NCBI RefSeq assembly: GCF_024199905.1
Contig: NZ_JANAFB010000022.1
Coordinates: 1-52,531, forward strand
Length of the DNA: 52,531 bases
From: Rothia santali
Lineage (GTDB): Bacteria; Actinomycetota; Actinomycetes; Actinomycetales; Micrococcaceae
Direction of reading: 5' to 3'
Below the pieces are notes generated by a model. It was not told the DNA's origin, searched no databases, and saw only the letters and a program-made list of their open reading frames with translations. Made by a program: the position numbers and the translations under genes. The first letter of the stretch is position 1. The number at the start of each line of letters is the position of its first letter. Shown here piece after piece: positions 7,638 through 16,402 of the stretch.

Positions 7638-9188
7638 ATGTCGCACAACGTCAACGCCCCCGACGAGGGCTTCCGCGCCCGCGCCCCGCTCGGCGTCATG
7701 GCCGTCCTCGTCCTCGGCGGGCTGGTGGTGCTCATGGCGGGCCTGCAGTCCATCGCCGGCATCTTCGGCCCCGCCTTCCTCGCGTTCTCCCTCGTCATCG
7801 CGTTGCGCCCGCTCAGGCTGTGGCTCACCGACCGCGGGCTGCCGATGTGGGCCGCGGGCGTCTTCGTGGCGCTGCTGCTCTACGCCATCCTGCTGGCCAT
7901 CATCGGCTCGATGGGGGTCTCGGTGGTGGCCCTGGTCGAGGCGCTGCCCGACTACTCGGCGCAGTTCCAGGAGCTGTACCGGCAGCTGCAGGGCTGGCTC
8001 GGCCAGCTCGGGCTGAGCGAGTCGGACCTCGGCCCGACGGCGCTGAGCTACCTCCAGCCGGAGCGGGTGGTCTCCGCGGTGACCACGGTGATGTCGGGCC
8101 TGTCCGCGGCGGGCTCGCAGCTGTTCGTCCTGGTCATGGTCGTCGCCTTCCTCATGATCGACTCGATCATCATGCCCGCCCGCCGCGGCGAGGTCCTCGC
8201 CGCCAAGCCCGGGCTGGGCCAGGCCTTCGAGGACTTCTCACGCCGGACCTCCAAGTACTGGGTGGTCAACACGGTCTTCGGAGCGATCGTCGCGGCCCTG
8301 GACACCGTGGCGCTCATGATCCTGGGCGTGCCGCTCGCCTTCACCTGGGGCGTGTTCGCCTTCGTCACCAACTACATCCCCAACATCGGCTTCGTGATCG
8401 GGCTGATCCCGCCCGCGCTGCTGGGGCTGCTCGCCGGGGGCGTGCCGATGGCGCTGTGGGTCATCGTGATCTTCTCGGTCATCAACTTCGTGGCCCAGGC
8501 GGTCATCCAGCCCAAGGTGACCGGCGACGCCGTCGGGCTCAACACCACGGTCACGTTCGTGTCCCTGATCTTCTGGGCCGCGATCATCGGCCCGCTCGGC
8601 GCGATCCTCGCGGTCCCTCTGACCCTGTTCTTCAAGGCGCTGCTGATCGACTCCGACCCGCGCTCCCGCTGGCTCGGCGTGATCTTCGACTCCCGGGGCA
8701 AGCCCAACGACCTGCGCTGGACCACGGACATGCTGCGCGACGAGGGCCGGGTCTCGCTGCGGCGGGCCTACGGCCGGGCCCCGGGCTTCGAGGAGGAGCG
8801 CGAGCGCAACCGGCGGGCCCGCCGCGAGGTCGAGGCGGCCGAGCATCGCGGGATCCCGACGCCGGGGCGGCCGGCTCCGCGCCGTGACCGGCTCCGGGAC
8901 CGGCTGGGCCGAGGCCGGGCCCGAGACGGGCTCCGGGCCGGGAAGCGTGTCCGCGCCCGGGCCCTGGGCGCCGTCGGGCGTCGCCCAGGGGTCCCTCGAC
9001 CCGGTTCGCGAGCCCGCCGACTCGTCGGACGGACCCGCCGAACCTGCCGCGGGCCCCCTCCGTCCGGCCGCGGGATCCGCCGACCCGGCGTCGGACCGGG
9101 AGGACCGGAGCCGCTGAGCGCCGGTCCCCAGAGCTTTCGGTGCTTTAATCGTCGGTGGCCGGTACACACGATCGAAGGAACCCCATGA
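7638..9188 (+). CDS. AI-2E family transporter-like membrane protein, C-terminal tail probably frameshifted
   Basis: The first about 340 residues have the AI-2E (TqsA/YdiK-like) pattern: paired N-terminal membrane helices, a hydrophilic stretch (residues 95-150), then a block of helices around NYIPNIGFVIGLIPP and PLGAILAVPLTLFFK. The family includes exporters of small molecules and ions; the substrate cannot be told. After residue about 410 the frame becomes Arg/Pro-rich, while the next frame (from about 8884) encodes an Ala/Gly/Ser/Asp-rich tail ending at 9117. A one-base insertion near 8875 would explain this. As written, the stop overlaps the next gene (ATGA). TAAGCT at 7581-7586 is a likely -10 element. 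Confidence 0.85.
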   Translation: MSHNVNAPDEGFRARAPLGVMAVLVLGGLVVLMAGLQSIAGIFGPAFLAFSLVIALRPLRLWLTDRGLPMWAAGVFVALLLYAILLAIIGSMGVSVVALVEALPDYSAQFQELYRQLQGWLGQLGLSESDLGPTALSYLQPERVVSAVTTVMSGLSAAGSQLFVLVMVVAFLMIDSIIMPARRGEVLAAKPGLGQAFEDFSRRTSKYWVVNTVFGAIVAALDTVALMILGVPLAFTWGVFAFVTNYIPNIGFVIGLIPPALLGLLAGGVPMALWVIVIFSVINFVAQAVIQPKVTGDAVGLNTTVTFVSLIFWAAIIGPLGAILAVPLTLFFKALLIDSDPRSRWLGVIFDSRGKPNDLRWTTDMLRDEGRVSLRRAYGRAPGFEEERERNRRARREVEAAEHRGIPTPGRPAPRRDRLRDRLGRGRARDGLRAGKRVRARALGAVGRRPGVPRPGSRARRLVGRTRRTCRGPPPSGRGIRRPGVGPGGPEPLSAGPQSFRCFNRRWPVHTIEGTP

Positions 9189-9454
9189 AAATCATCCTGA
9201 CCGTGACGGGTCTGGACCACGTCGGCATCATCGCCGCCGTCGCGACCCGTCTCGCGGAGCTCGAGGTCAACATCCTCAACGTCTCGCAGACCCTCATGGG
9301 CGACTACTTCACCATGATCATGCAGGGCAGCTTCGACGAGACGACCCGGACCATCGAGGAGATCCAGGAGGGCGTGCGCCCGGTCGCGGAGTCCGCCCAG
9401 GTGGAGATCCGCATCCAGTCCGAGGCCATCTTCCAGGCGATGCACACCCTCTAG
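9185..9454 (+). CDS. ACT domain protein (UPF0237)
   Basis: An 89-residue single ACT domain, beginning MKIILTVTGLDHVGI with the Gly and Asp at the ligand-binding turn. ACT domains bind amino acids or other small metabolites as regulators. It is followed 18 nt later by the DUF711 gene, a pairing found in many bacteria and archaea, which suggests it senses or regulates something for that protein. ATG 9185 is chosen because GAAGGAA precedes it and the domain starts at once. An AT-rich patch (GCTTTAATC at about 9140) may be its own promoter. Confidence 0.88.
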   Translation: MKIILTVTGLDHVGIIAAVATRLAELEVNILNVSQTLMGDYFTMIMQGSFDETTRTIEEIQEGVRPVAESAQVEIRIQSEAIFQAMHTL

Positions 9455-9472
9455 TCCGGGAGGGGCTCACAC

Positions 9473-10834
9473 ATGATCGACACCAACGCCAACATCCTCG
9501 AGACCATCCAGATGATCGAGGAGGACAAGCTCGACATCCGCACGGTCACCATGGGCATCTCGCTCCTGGACTGCATCGACTCCGACGGCGAGGCCGCCCG
9601 CCGCCGGATCTACGACAAGATCACCACCCGCGCCGCCGAGCTGGTCTCCGTGTGCCGGGGGATCGAGGCCGAGCTCGGCATCCCCATCATCAACCGGCGG
9701 ATCGCGGTCACCCCGATCGCGCTGATCGCGGGCGCCTCCTCGGACGAGGACTACGTCGAGTACGCCAAGATCCTCGACGCCGCGGCCCAGGCGGTCGGCG
9801 TCGACTTCATCGGCGGCTTCTCGGCCCTGGTCGACAAGGGCGCCACCCCGGCGGACGAGCGGCTGATCGCCTCGATCCCGCGCGCGCTGGCCGAGACCGA
9901 CGTCGTCTGCTCCTCGGTCAACATCGCCTCCTCCCGCGGCGGGATCAACATGACCGCGGTCAAGCGCATGGGCGAGGTCGTCCGGGAGACGGCCGAGCTC
10001 ACCGCGGACGCCCACGGCTTCGGCTGCGCCAAGCTCGTGGTCTTCGCCAACGCCGTCTCGGACAACCCCTTCATGGCCGGCGCCTTCCACGGCGTGCAGG
10101 AGGCCGACTGCGTCGTCAGCGTGGGCGTCTCCGGGCCCGGGGTGGTCAAGCGCGCGCTCGAGAAGGTGCCCGGCGTGCCGCTGGACGCGTGCGCCGAGAC
10201 CATCAAGAAGGCCGCCTTCAAGATCACCCGCGTGGGGCAGCTGGTGGGGACGCTCGCGGCGGAGCGCCTCGGCGTCGAGTTCGGGATCGTGGACCTCTCG
10301 CTCGCGCCGACCGCGGAGGTCGGCGACTCGGTCGCGCGCGTGCTCGAGGAGCTGGGCCTGGAGACCGTGGGCACCCACGGGACCACGGCCGCGCTCGCGC
10401 TGCTCAACGACGCGATGAAGAAGGGCGGGCTCATGGCCTGCTCGCGCGTGGGCGGGCTCTCGGGCTCGTTCATCCCGATCTCCGAGGACATCGGCATGAT
10501 CGAGGCGGCGGCCGCCGGGGCCATCACCCTGGACAAGCTCGAGGCCATGACGGCGATCTGCTCGGTCGGCCTGGACATGGTCGCGGTGCCCGGGGAGACC
10601 AGCGCGGCGACGCTGTCGGCCATGATCGCCGACGAGGCCGCGATCGGCGTCATGAACCACAAGACCACCGCGGTGCGCCTGATCCCCGCGATCGGGCTGG
10701 GCGTGGGCGAGGTCGTGGAGTTCGGCGGGCTGCTCGGCCGCGCGCCCGTCATGCCGGCGCACGAGGCGTCCTCGGAGGTCTTCGTGGCGCGCGCCGGCAA
10801 CATCCCCTCGCCGGTGCACGGCTTCCGCAACTGA
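9473..10834 (+). CDS. DUF711 family protein (UPF0210, formate-lyase-like fold)
   Basis: A 453-residue cytoplasmic protein of the UPF0210/DUF711 family, recognised by its start ([20 protein letters not shown]) and by [14 protein letters not shown] and [12 protein letters not shown]. The fold is described as related to pyruvate formate-lyase, but no reaction is firmly assigned. It directly follows the ACT protein and is probably co-transcribed. Length and motif order look complete, with no membrane segments or signal peptide. Confidence 0.9.
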   Translation: MIDTNANILETIQMIEEDKLDIRTVTMGISLLDCIDSDGEAARRRIYDKITTRAAELVSVCRGIEAELGIPIINRRIAVTPIALIAGASSDEDYVEYAKILDAAAQAVGVDFIGGFSALVDKGATPADERLIASIPRALAETDVVCSSVNIASSRGGINMTAVKRMGEVVRETAELTADAHGFGCAKLVVFANAVSDNPFMAGAFHGVQEADCVVSVGVSGPGVVKRALEKVPGVPLDACAETIKKAAFKITRVGQLVGTLAAERLGVEFGIVDLSLAPTAEVGDSVARVLEELGLETVGTHGTTAALALLNDAMKKGGLMACSRVGGLSGSFIPISEDIGMIEAAAAGAITLDKLEAMTAICSVGLDMVAVPGETSAATLSAMIADEAAIGVMNHKTTAVRLIPAIGLGVGEVVEFGGLLGRAPVMPAHEASSEVFVARAGNIPSPVHGFRN

Positions 10835-10882
10835 GCCGTCCCGGCCGCGGGGCCGCCGGCGCCCGACGCCGCGCGTCCCCGC

Positions 10883-12031
10883 TCAGTGCCGCAGGATCAG
10901 GCTCGCGGTCATCGCCTCGAAGGCCAGCCGCGGGTTGGCCGTGGTGGAGATCCGCCGCCGGGTGAGGTTGATCGTGTCGATCTGCTCGAGCGTGCGCTCG
11001 GCGGTCGAGTTCAGCGCGTAGTCGTCCAGCTCCCGCTGCAGGTGCTGGTTGATCAGCGGTGAGCCGGTGCGCAGCTGGAGGGTCAGGACGTCGCGGTAGA
11101 AGGTCGAGAGGTCGATCAGGAAGCGATCCAGCGTGTCCACCTGGATGCGCCGGGCCCGCCGCTTCTGGTCCTCCTCGAGCCGGCGCACGGCCGCGCGCAG
11201 GTGCGGTGGCAGCTTGGCGCCCTCCGGCGCGCCCAGCGTGACCAGCAGGTCCGCCTTCTCCCGCTCGTTGCGCTCCTCGGCGTCGGCGTCGGACTCCGCC
11301 TCGGCGGTCGCGATGAGCCGGTCCGCCGCGGCCACCGCCGAGCTGATCCCGGCCAGTCCCAGGGGCAACCGCACCACGTCCTCGCGGCGCGAGCGCGCCT
11401 CCGGGTAGACGGCCAGCCGCCGGGCAACCCCGACGTGACCCTGCGCCAGGCGCGCCGCGTGCAGGGCCGTCTCCTCCTCGATCCCGTCCCGTCTGGTCAG
11501 CAGCCGGGCGACCTCCTCGGTGGCGGGAACCTTGAGCCCCACGGGCCGGCAGCGCGAGCGGATGGTCACCAGGACGTCGATGGGGCTGGGCGCGCACAGC
11601 AGCCAGATCGTGTGGGGCGGCGGCTCCTCGATGGCCTTGAGCAGCACGTTGGAGGTCCGCTCGGGCATGCGATCGGCGTCCTCGACGATGACCACGCGCC
11701 AGCGGCCCACCGCGGGCCGGTCCTGGGCCTTGACGACCAGCTCGCGCGCCTCCTCGATCTTGATGCTCAGGTTCTCGGTCGCGAAGTGGGTGAGGTCGGC
11801 GTGCGTCCCCGCCATCGCGGTGCGGCAGGACTTGCACTCGCCGCAGCCGCGCTCCCGCGGGTCCTCGCGCTCGCACAGCAGCGCGGCGGCGAGCGCGCGG
11901 GCGGCGGTGGAGCGCCCCGACCCCGGCGGTCCGGTGAACAGCCACGCGTGCGAGGGCACGTCCTGGGCCGCGGCGCGGCGCAGCTGCTCCACCACGGCCT
12001 CCTGCCCGACCAGCTCGTCCCAGACGCTCAT
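10883..12031 (-). CDS. holB: DNA polymerase III subunit delta'
   Basis: A 382-residue clamp-loader subunit. The N-terminus has the AAA+ layout (WDELVGQEAVVEQLRRA), a Walker-A-like loop GPPGSGRST (34-42) in which Arg replaces the usual Lys, and a zinc site C53-x9-C63-x2-C66-x2-C69. IEEPPPHTIWLLCAPSP holds the sensor region. The altered Walker A agrees with delta' being a non-ATP-binding stator. Its ATG overlaps the tmk stop (ATGA), so translation is probably coupled; the tmk-holB order is usual in actinobacteria. Confidence 0.93.
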   Translation of the reverse strand: MSVWDELVGQEAVVEQLRRAAAQDVPSHAWLFTGPPGSGRSTAARALAAALLCEREDPRERGCGECKSCRTAMAGTHADLTHFATENLSIKIEEARELVVKAQDRPAVGRWRVVIVEDADRMPERTSNVLLKAIEEPPPHTIWLLCAPSPIDVLVTIRSRCRPVGLKVPATEEVARLLTRRDGIEEETALHAARLAQGHVGVARRLAVYPEARSRREDVVRLPLGLAGISSAVAAADRLIATAEAESDADAEERNEREKADLLVTLGAPEGAKLPPHLRAAVRRLEEDQKRRARRIQVDTLDRFLIDLSTFYRDVLTLQLRTGSPLINQHLQRELDDYALNSTAERTLEQIDTINLTRRRISTTANPRLAFEAMTASLILRH

Positions 12032-12756
12032 CGGGCCTCCTCCGCCTCGGGACCGGTCGCTCCGGCGGCGGTCCGGGCGGGATCGGCCGCGGGCTCCAAC
12101 CGGGGCGCCACGGCGCCCCAGACCCGGCGCGCGACGTCGTCCACGCTCCCGGTCCCGTCCACCGCGACCCGGCCGCCCCCGGGGCTCTCGGCCAGGCGGG
12201 CGAAGGAGTCGTTGACGCGGGCGTGGAAGGAGTCGGGCTCCGCCTCCAGCCGGTCGGCGTCGCCGCGGGCACCGGCGCGCTCGCGGGCGTCGGCCAGGGG
12301 GACCGCGAGGACCACCGTGAGGTCGGGCAGCAGGTCGGCCGTGGCCCAGCGGGACAGCTCCCTGACGGCGTCCTCCCCGAGCCCCCGGCCCGCGCCCTGA
12401 TAGGCCGCGGAGGAGTCGATGTAGCGGTCGCAGACCACGACGCCGCCCCGCTCGAGCGCCGGCCCGATGAGCTGGTGCGCGTGCGCGGCGCGGGAGGCCG
12501 CGTAGATCAGCGCCTCCGTGTGCGGGTCGACGGCGCCCTGGCCGTGCGCCAGCACCAGCTCCCGCAGCCGCTCGCCGATCTCGGTGCCGCCGGGCTCGCG
12601 GGTCAGCACGACGTCGTGCCCCTCCTCCCGCAACCGGTCCGCCAGGATCCGGGCCTGCGTGGACTTCCCGCTGCCGTCCCCGCCCTCGAGGACCACGAAG
12701 GTCCCGGGGTGCGGCGGGCGCGGGGAGACGGGGGCGAAGCTCAGATCGGAAGTCAC
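12028..12756 (-). CDS. tmk: Thymidylate kinase
   Basis: A 242-residue dTMP kinase for dTTP synthesis. The P-loop EGGDGSGKST lies at 24-33, with DR(Y) in VVCDRYIDSSAAYQG and the LID region AGARGDADRLEAEPDSFH. The N-terminus has about 18 extra residues and the C-terminus an Ala/Pro/Glu-rich tail of about 25 residues beyond the usual length. It overlaps holB by 4 nt. The 160 nt before its start, shared with the divergent PLP enzyme gene, contain no other gene. Confidence 0.94.
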   Translation of the reverse strand: MTSDLSFAPVSPRPPHPGTFVVLEGGDGSGKSTQARILADRLREEGHDVVLTREPGGTEIGERLRELVLAHGQGAVDPHTEALIYAASRAAHAHQLIGPALERGGVVVCDRYIDSSAAYQGAGRGLGEDAVRELSRWATADLLPDLTVVLAVPLADARERAGARGDADRLEAEPDSFHARVNDSFARLAESPGGGRVAVDGTGSVDDVARRVWGAVAPRLEPAADPARTAAGATGPEAEEAR

Positions 12757-12905
12757 GGAACCAGCCTACCGACTGCCGAGCCCTCCGCTCGCCGGCACCG
12801 GGTCCGGCGGCCCGTCCTCCCGCCGCACCCCGCGGCTCCTCTCCGCCGCGCCCCGCCTCGCCGTCCGGCCCCCTCCCGCGGGAGCTCGCGTCCCGCGCTA
12901 CCGGG

Positions 12906-12911
12906 TAGCCT
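12906..12911 (+). promoter_or_regulatory. -10 element for leaderless trans-sulfuration gene
   Basis: TAGCCT followed by 6 nt and then the ATG at 12918; no ribosome site is visible. Confidence 0.45.
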
Positions 12912-12917
12912 GTGGAT

Positions 12918-14132
12918 ATGCGTGAGAACACTTCCGATCCCCAGTCGACCCCGTCCCCGCTGAGCCGCGAGACGCTGGTCGTCTCCGCCGGGCGCCCCGC
13001 GGCCGAGCACGACGCGCCGGTCAACACCCCGATCCACCTCTCCTCGACCTTCCACGGCTCGGGCCCCATCCTCGCCAGCGACCGCGCCTACGGCCGCTTC
13101 ACCAACCCCACCTGGGAGGAGTTCGAGTCCGTGATCGGCCGGCTCGAGGGCACCGACCTCCCGGCGCTGCTGTACGGCTCCGGCATGGCCGCGGTCTCGG
13201 CGGTGCTGGAGCAGGTCCCGGTCGGCTCGGTCATCGTGATGCCCGAGCACACCTACCTGGGCACCATGGCGCTCGCCCGCCAGATGCAGGACCGGGGGAT
13301 CTCCCGCCTGGTCGAGGTCCCGATCGAGGACACCGACGCCGTGATCCGCACCCTGACCGAGCAGGTCCGGACCCTGCCGCAGCCGGCCGGCCCCGACGTC
13401 GCGGCCCCCTACGTCCTGTTCTGGGCGGAGAGCCCCACCAACCCCATGATGGAGGTCGCCGACCTGCCCGTGCTGCTCGCCGCGGCCCGCGGGATCGGCG
13501 TGCGCACCGCCGTGGACAACACCTTCGCGACGCCGATGGCCCAGCGCCCCCTCGAGTGGGGCGCGGACTACGTCGTCCACTCGGCCACCAAGTACCTGGC
13601 CGGGCACTCGGACGTGATCCTGGGCGCCGTCGTCACGGCCGACCCGGAGCTGCGCCGCCAGGCCCTGGCCAAGCGCTCGCTGGCCGGCGGCATCCCCGGC
13701 CCCTTCGAGGCCTGGCTGGGCCTGCGCGGGGTCCGGACGCTGGCCCTGCGGGTCCGGCAGGCCACCGCCAACGCCCAGGTCCTCGCCGAGCGCCTGGCGG
13801 CGCACCCCGCGATCGCCTCCGTGCGGTACCCGGGCCTGCCCGGGGACGCCGGTCACGAGCGGGCCGCGGCGCAGATGGACGGCTTCGGCTCGGTCCTCTC
13901 CGCGACCCTGCACGCCGACGCCGCCACGACCGAGGCCTTCGTCGACGCCGTGCGCCTGTGGACGCCCGCGACGTCGCTCGGCGGGGTCGAGTCGCTCATC
14001 GAGCGCCGCCGCCGCCACTCGACCGAGGCCAAGACGGTCTCCGAGTCGCTGGTGCGCCTCGCGGTCGGCATCGAGGACGTCGAGGACCTCTGGGCCGACC
14101 TGCTCCAGGCCCTCGACAGCGTGACCCGGTAA
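12918..14132 (+). CDS. Cystathionine gamma-synthase/lyase family PLP enzyme
   Basis: A 404-residue Cys/Met-metabolism PLP enzyme. The PLP lysine is Lys225 in HSATKYLAGHS, with AVDNTFATP and the early LLYGSGMAAVSAVL substrate loop. The family covers cystathionine gamma-synthase, cystathionine gamma-lyase, beta-lyase and methionine gamma-lyase; sequence alone does not separate them here, so I give no symbol. ATG 12918 is preferred over GTG 12912 because TAGCCT sits exactly 6 nt before it, as for a leaderless transcript. DUF2516 follows after 9 nt. Confidence 0.88.
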   Translation: MRENTSDPQSTPSPLSRETLVVSAGRPAAEHDAPVNTPIHLSSTFHGSGPILASDRAYGRFTNPTWEEFESVIGRLEGTDLPALLYGSGMAAVSAVLEQVPVGSVIVMPEHTYLGTMALARQMQDRGISRLVEVPIEDTDAVIRTLTEQVRTLPQPAGPDVAAPYVLFWAESPTNPMMEVADLPVLLAAARGIGVRTAVDNTFATPMAQRPLEWGADYVVHSATKYLAGHSDVILGAVVTADPELRRQALAKRSLAGGIPGPFEAWLGLRGVRTLALRVRQATANAQVLAERLAAHPAIASVRYPGLPGDAGHERAAAQMDGFGSVLSATLHADAATTEAFVDAVRLWTPATSLGGVESLIERRRRHSTEAKTVSESLVRLAVGIEDVEDLWADLLQALDSVTR

Positions 14133-14141
14133 GCTGGAGAC

Positions 14142-14450
14142 ATGATTATCGCGGACATCTTCAGGCTGCTGGAAGGCTACATCAACATCTTCCTCGCGCT
14201 CGTCCTGCTGGTGCTCGCCCTGTGGGCCTTCGTGGAGGCGGCTCGCGCGCCCAGCGGAGCCTACGAGGCGGCCTTCAAGCGGACCAAGAACTTCTGGATG
14301 CTGGTCACGGGCGCGTGCCTGCTCGGGGCCATCATCTCGGTCATGACCGCGTTCGGCGGGGCCGCCAGCCTGTTCATCCAGCTCATCGCCGCGACGGCGG
14401 CCGGCGTCTTCCTCGCCGACGTCCGCCCGGCGGTGCGCAACCGGCGCTAG
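14142..14450 (+). CDS. DUF2516 family small membrane protein
   Basis: A 102-residue actinobacterial membrane protein with three hydrophobic segments (about 13-33, 51-68 and 72-92) and a basic C-terminus (RPAVRNRR). Function is unknown. TAAGCT (14130-14135), overlapping the end of the previous gene, lies 6 nt before the ATG, although GGAGAC between them could also act as a weak ribosome site. It is followed by a strong terminator. Confidence 0.8.
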   Translation: MIIADIFRLLEGYINIFLALVLLVLALWAFVEAARAPSGAYEAAFKRTKNFWMLVTGACLLGAIISVMTAFGGAASLFIQLIAATAAGVFLADVRPAVRNRR

Positions 14451-14470
14451 GCGAGGCGCGCCGCAGCAGC

Positions 14471-14500
14471 GGATGGCCCGGGAGAGATCCCGGGCCATCC
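14471..14500 (+). terminator. Terminator after DUF2516 gene
   Basis: GGATGGCCCGGG and its complement form a 12-bp stem with a 6-nt loop, followed by a pyrimidine-rich GCCTCTTC. Confidence 0.75.
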
Positions 14501-14555
14501 GCCTCTTCGCGTCGAAATGTTCTTCCCGCGGTGCCGAGGTGGAAGAATGGGCGGC

Positions 14556-15299
14556 ATGGCTGACACTTACAAACTCGTGCTCCTCCGTCACGGACAGAGC
14601 GAATGGAACAAGGAAAACCTCTTCACCGGCTGGGTCGACGTCCCGCTGTCGGAGCAGGGCGAGACCGAGGCCCGCCGCGGCGGCGCGCTGCTGAAGGAGC
14701 GCGGCATCCACCCCGACGTCGTGCACACCTCGCTGCTGCGCCGGGCGATGAACACCGCCAACCTGGCCCTGGACGAGGCGGACCGCCTCTGGATCCCGGT
14801 CAAGCGCGACTGGCGCCTCAACGAGCGCCACTACGGCGCGCTGCAGGGCAAGGACAAGGCCCAGGTCCGCGAGCAGTACGGCGAGGACCAGTTCATGCAG
14901 TGGCGCCGCTCCTACGACGTCCCGCCGCCGCCCCTGGACGACGACGACGAGTACTCCCAGGCCCACGACCCCCGCTACGCGGACGTCCCCGACGCCCCGC
15001 GCACCGAGTGCCTCAAGGACGTCCTCGAGCGCATGCTCCCGTACTGGGAGGAGGGCATCCAGCCCGACCTGCGGGCGGGGCGCACCGTGCTGGTCGCCGC
15101 CCACGGCAACTCGCTGCGGGCCCTGGTCAAGCACCTGGACGGCATCTCCGATGAGGAGATCTCCGGGCTGAACATCCCCACCGGCATCCCGCTGTACTAC
15201 GAGCTGGACGAGGACTTCCGCCCCGTCCGCGCGGGCGAGTACCTGGATCCCGACGCCGCCTCCGACGCGATCGAGGCCGTGGCCAACCAGGGCCGCTGA
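14556..15299 (+). CDS. gpmA: 2,3-bisphosphoglycerate-dependent phosphoglycerate mutase
   Basis: A 247-residue glycolytic enzyme interconverting 3- and 2-phosphoglycerate. The phosphohistidine motif [10 protein letters not shown] opens the protein, followed by [11 protein letters not shown], the [11 protein letters not shown] helix, [11 protein letters not shown] and the second catalytic His in [14 protein letters not shown]. Length is right for dPGM. ATG 14556 was chosen because the fold starts there; an earlier in-frame ATG (14517) lies among out-of-family residues. PhoU is convergent downstream across a palindromic terminator. Confidence 0.96.
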   Translation: MADTYKLVLLRHGQSEWNKENLFTGWVDVPLSEQGETEARRGGALLKERGIHPDVVHTSLLRRAMNTANLALDEADRLWIPVKRDWRLNERHYGALQGKDKAQVREQYGEDQFMQWRRSYDVPPPPLDDDDEYSQAHDPRYADVPDAPRTECLKDVLERMLPYWEEGIQPDLRAGRTVLVAAHGNSLRALVKHLDGISDEEISGLNIPTGIPLYYELDEDFRPVRAGEYLDPDAASDAIEAVANQGR

Positions 15300-15320
15300 C
15301 GCCCTCGTCCCCGTAATGCG

Positions 15321-15357
15321 CGGAAGCGCCCCGACCGGACCGGTCGGGGCGCTTCCG
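15321..15357. terminator. Bidirectional terminator between gpmA and phoU
   Basis: An 18-bp near-perfect palindrome (CGGAAGCGCCCCGACCGG and its complement, single-base centre) sits between the two convergent genes, closer to gpmA. Confidence 0.75.
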
Positions 15358-15456
15358 TCGTTCTGGGGGCGCTGTCACCCGGGGAGCTGATGGCCGGCCG
15401 CGGGCGGCGCTGGCCGTACGCGCTGGGTACGCCGGCGTCCGGGGCTCGCGCAGGGC

Positions 15457-16125
15457 TCAGGCGGGCGGCGTCGTCGTCGGCGAGCCGTCCCACTCGCCGG
15501 TGACCAGGTAGGTCACCTTGCGGGCGACCGAGACGCCGTGGTCGCCGAACCGCTCCAGATAGCGGGAGAGCAGCGTGACGTCGATCGTGGTCTGCGCCTC
15601 GGAGCTCCACTCGGCGGTGGTGACCTTGGAGAACACCGACTGGTGCAGCTCGTTGATCCGCGCCTTCGCGGTGTAGACGGCGTCGGCGTAGTGCAGCTCG
15701 CGGGTCTCGAGCAGGTTGATCACGGCGGCGATGATGGTCTCGTCGAGCTCGATCATCTCCCGCAGCGTCCCCTCGAGGTCGCTCGGGACGGCGGGCTCGG
15801 GGAAGCGGAGCCGGGTCACCTGGGCGACGTGGCGGGCGAGGTCGCCCATGCGCTCCAGCGAGGCGCTCATCCGCAGGGCGCCCACGATCATCCGCAGGTC
15901 CGAGGCGACCGGGCCCTGCAGGGCGAGCAGGTCGATCGAGCGCTCGTCGAGGTGGTTCTGCAGCATGTCGATCCGGGCGTCGTTGGAGATGACCTCCTCG
16001 GCCTCCTGGACGTCGGCCTCGAGGAGGGAGCTCGCCGCGCGGCGCAGCGCGACCTGCACGAGGTTCGCGATCTCCACGAGGTCGTCGCCGACCTGCTGCA
16101 ATTCGGCCTGGAACACTTTGCGCAC
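15457..16125 (-). CDS. phoU: Phosphate uptake regulator PhoU
   Basis: A 222-residue all-helical protein of two PhoU repeats, recognised by SLERMGDLARHVAQ in the first half and YLERFGDHGVSVARK in the second (metal-binding E/R-x-x-D motifs). PhoU restrains phosphate transport and the phosphate sensor kinase when phosphate is ample. It starts with GTG at 16125 behind GGAAG. It is divergent from senX3-regX3, the actinobacterial phosphate two-component pair, and the shared upstream region holds a candidate PHO box. No pst transport genes lie in the window. Confidence 0.93.
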   Translation of the reverse strand: MRKVFQAELQQVGDDLVEIANLVQVALRRAASSLLEADVQEAEEVISNDARIDMLQNHLDERSIDLLALQGPVASDLRMIVGALRMSASLERMGDLARHVAQVTRLRFPEPAVPSDLEGTLREMIELDETIIAAVINLLETRELHYADAVYTAKARINELHQSVFSKVTTAEWSSEAQTTIDVTLLSRYLERFGDHGVSVARKVTYLVTGEWDGSPTTTPPA

Positions 16126-16303
16126 GGGGCTTCCTTCCTGCCGGCGCCGCGCGGGCGGCCGGGCTCCGGACTGTGGGGGTGGCGCGCGGCCGGCTGCGGC
16201 CGCGCCCTGACAAGTCTAGCGGCGGCGGCCCGGCGGCCGGGGCGAGCGCCGCCCCGACGACGTCGCGATCGCGCGCCCTACCGACCCAGGATGGCAACCG
16301 CAC

Positions 16304-16342
16304 GTGAACACCCGGCCCGTCCCCGGTGAACTCTGGCTGAAT
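16304..16342. promoter_or_regulatory. Candidate PHO box upstream of phoU/senX3
   Basis: GTGAAC occurs at 16304-16309 and 16326-16331, with CTGAAT at 16337-16342: spacings of 22 and 11 nt, an exact 11-bp phase. On the minus strand this reads as GTTCAC direct repeats, the pattern bound by PhoP/RegX3-type OmpR regulators in actinobacteria. It lies between phoU and senX3, so autoregulation by RegX3 is the natural reading. The second 11-nt register lacks a clear match. Confidence 0.6.
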
Positions 16343-16390
16343 CCGGGCCGCCGGGGCCCGGCCGCGGGGCGCTCGGGCCCGGCTTGTGCC

Positions 16391-16396
16391 TAAGCT
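16391..16396 (+). promoter_or_regulatory. -10 element for leaderless senX3
   Basis: TAAGCT followed by 6 nt and then the GTG at 16403, with no ribosome site. Confidence 0.5.
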
Positions 16397-16402
16397 AGTG
16401 GC

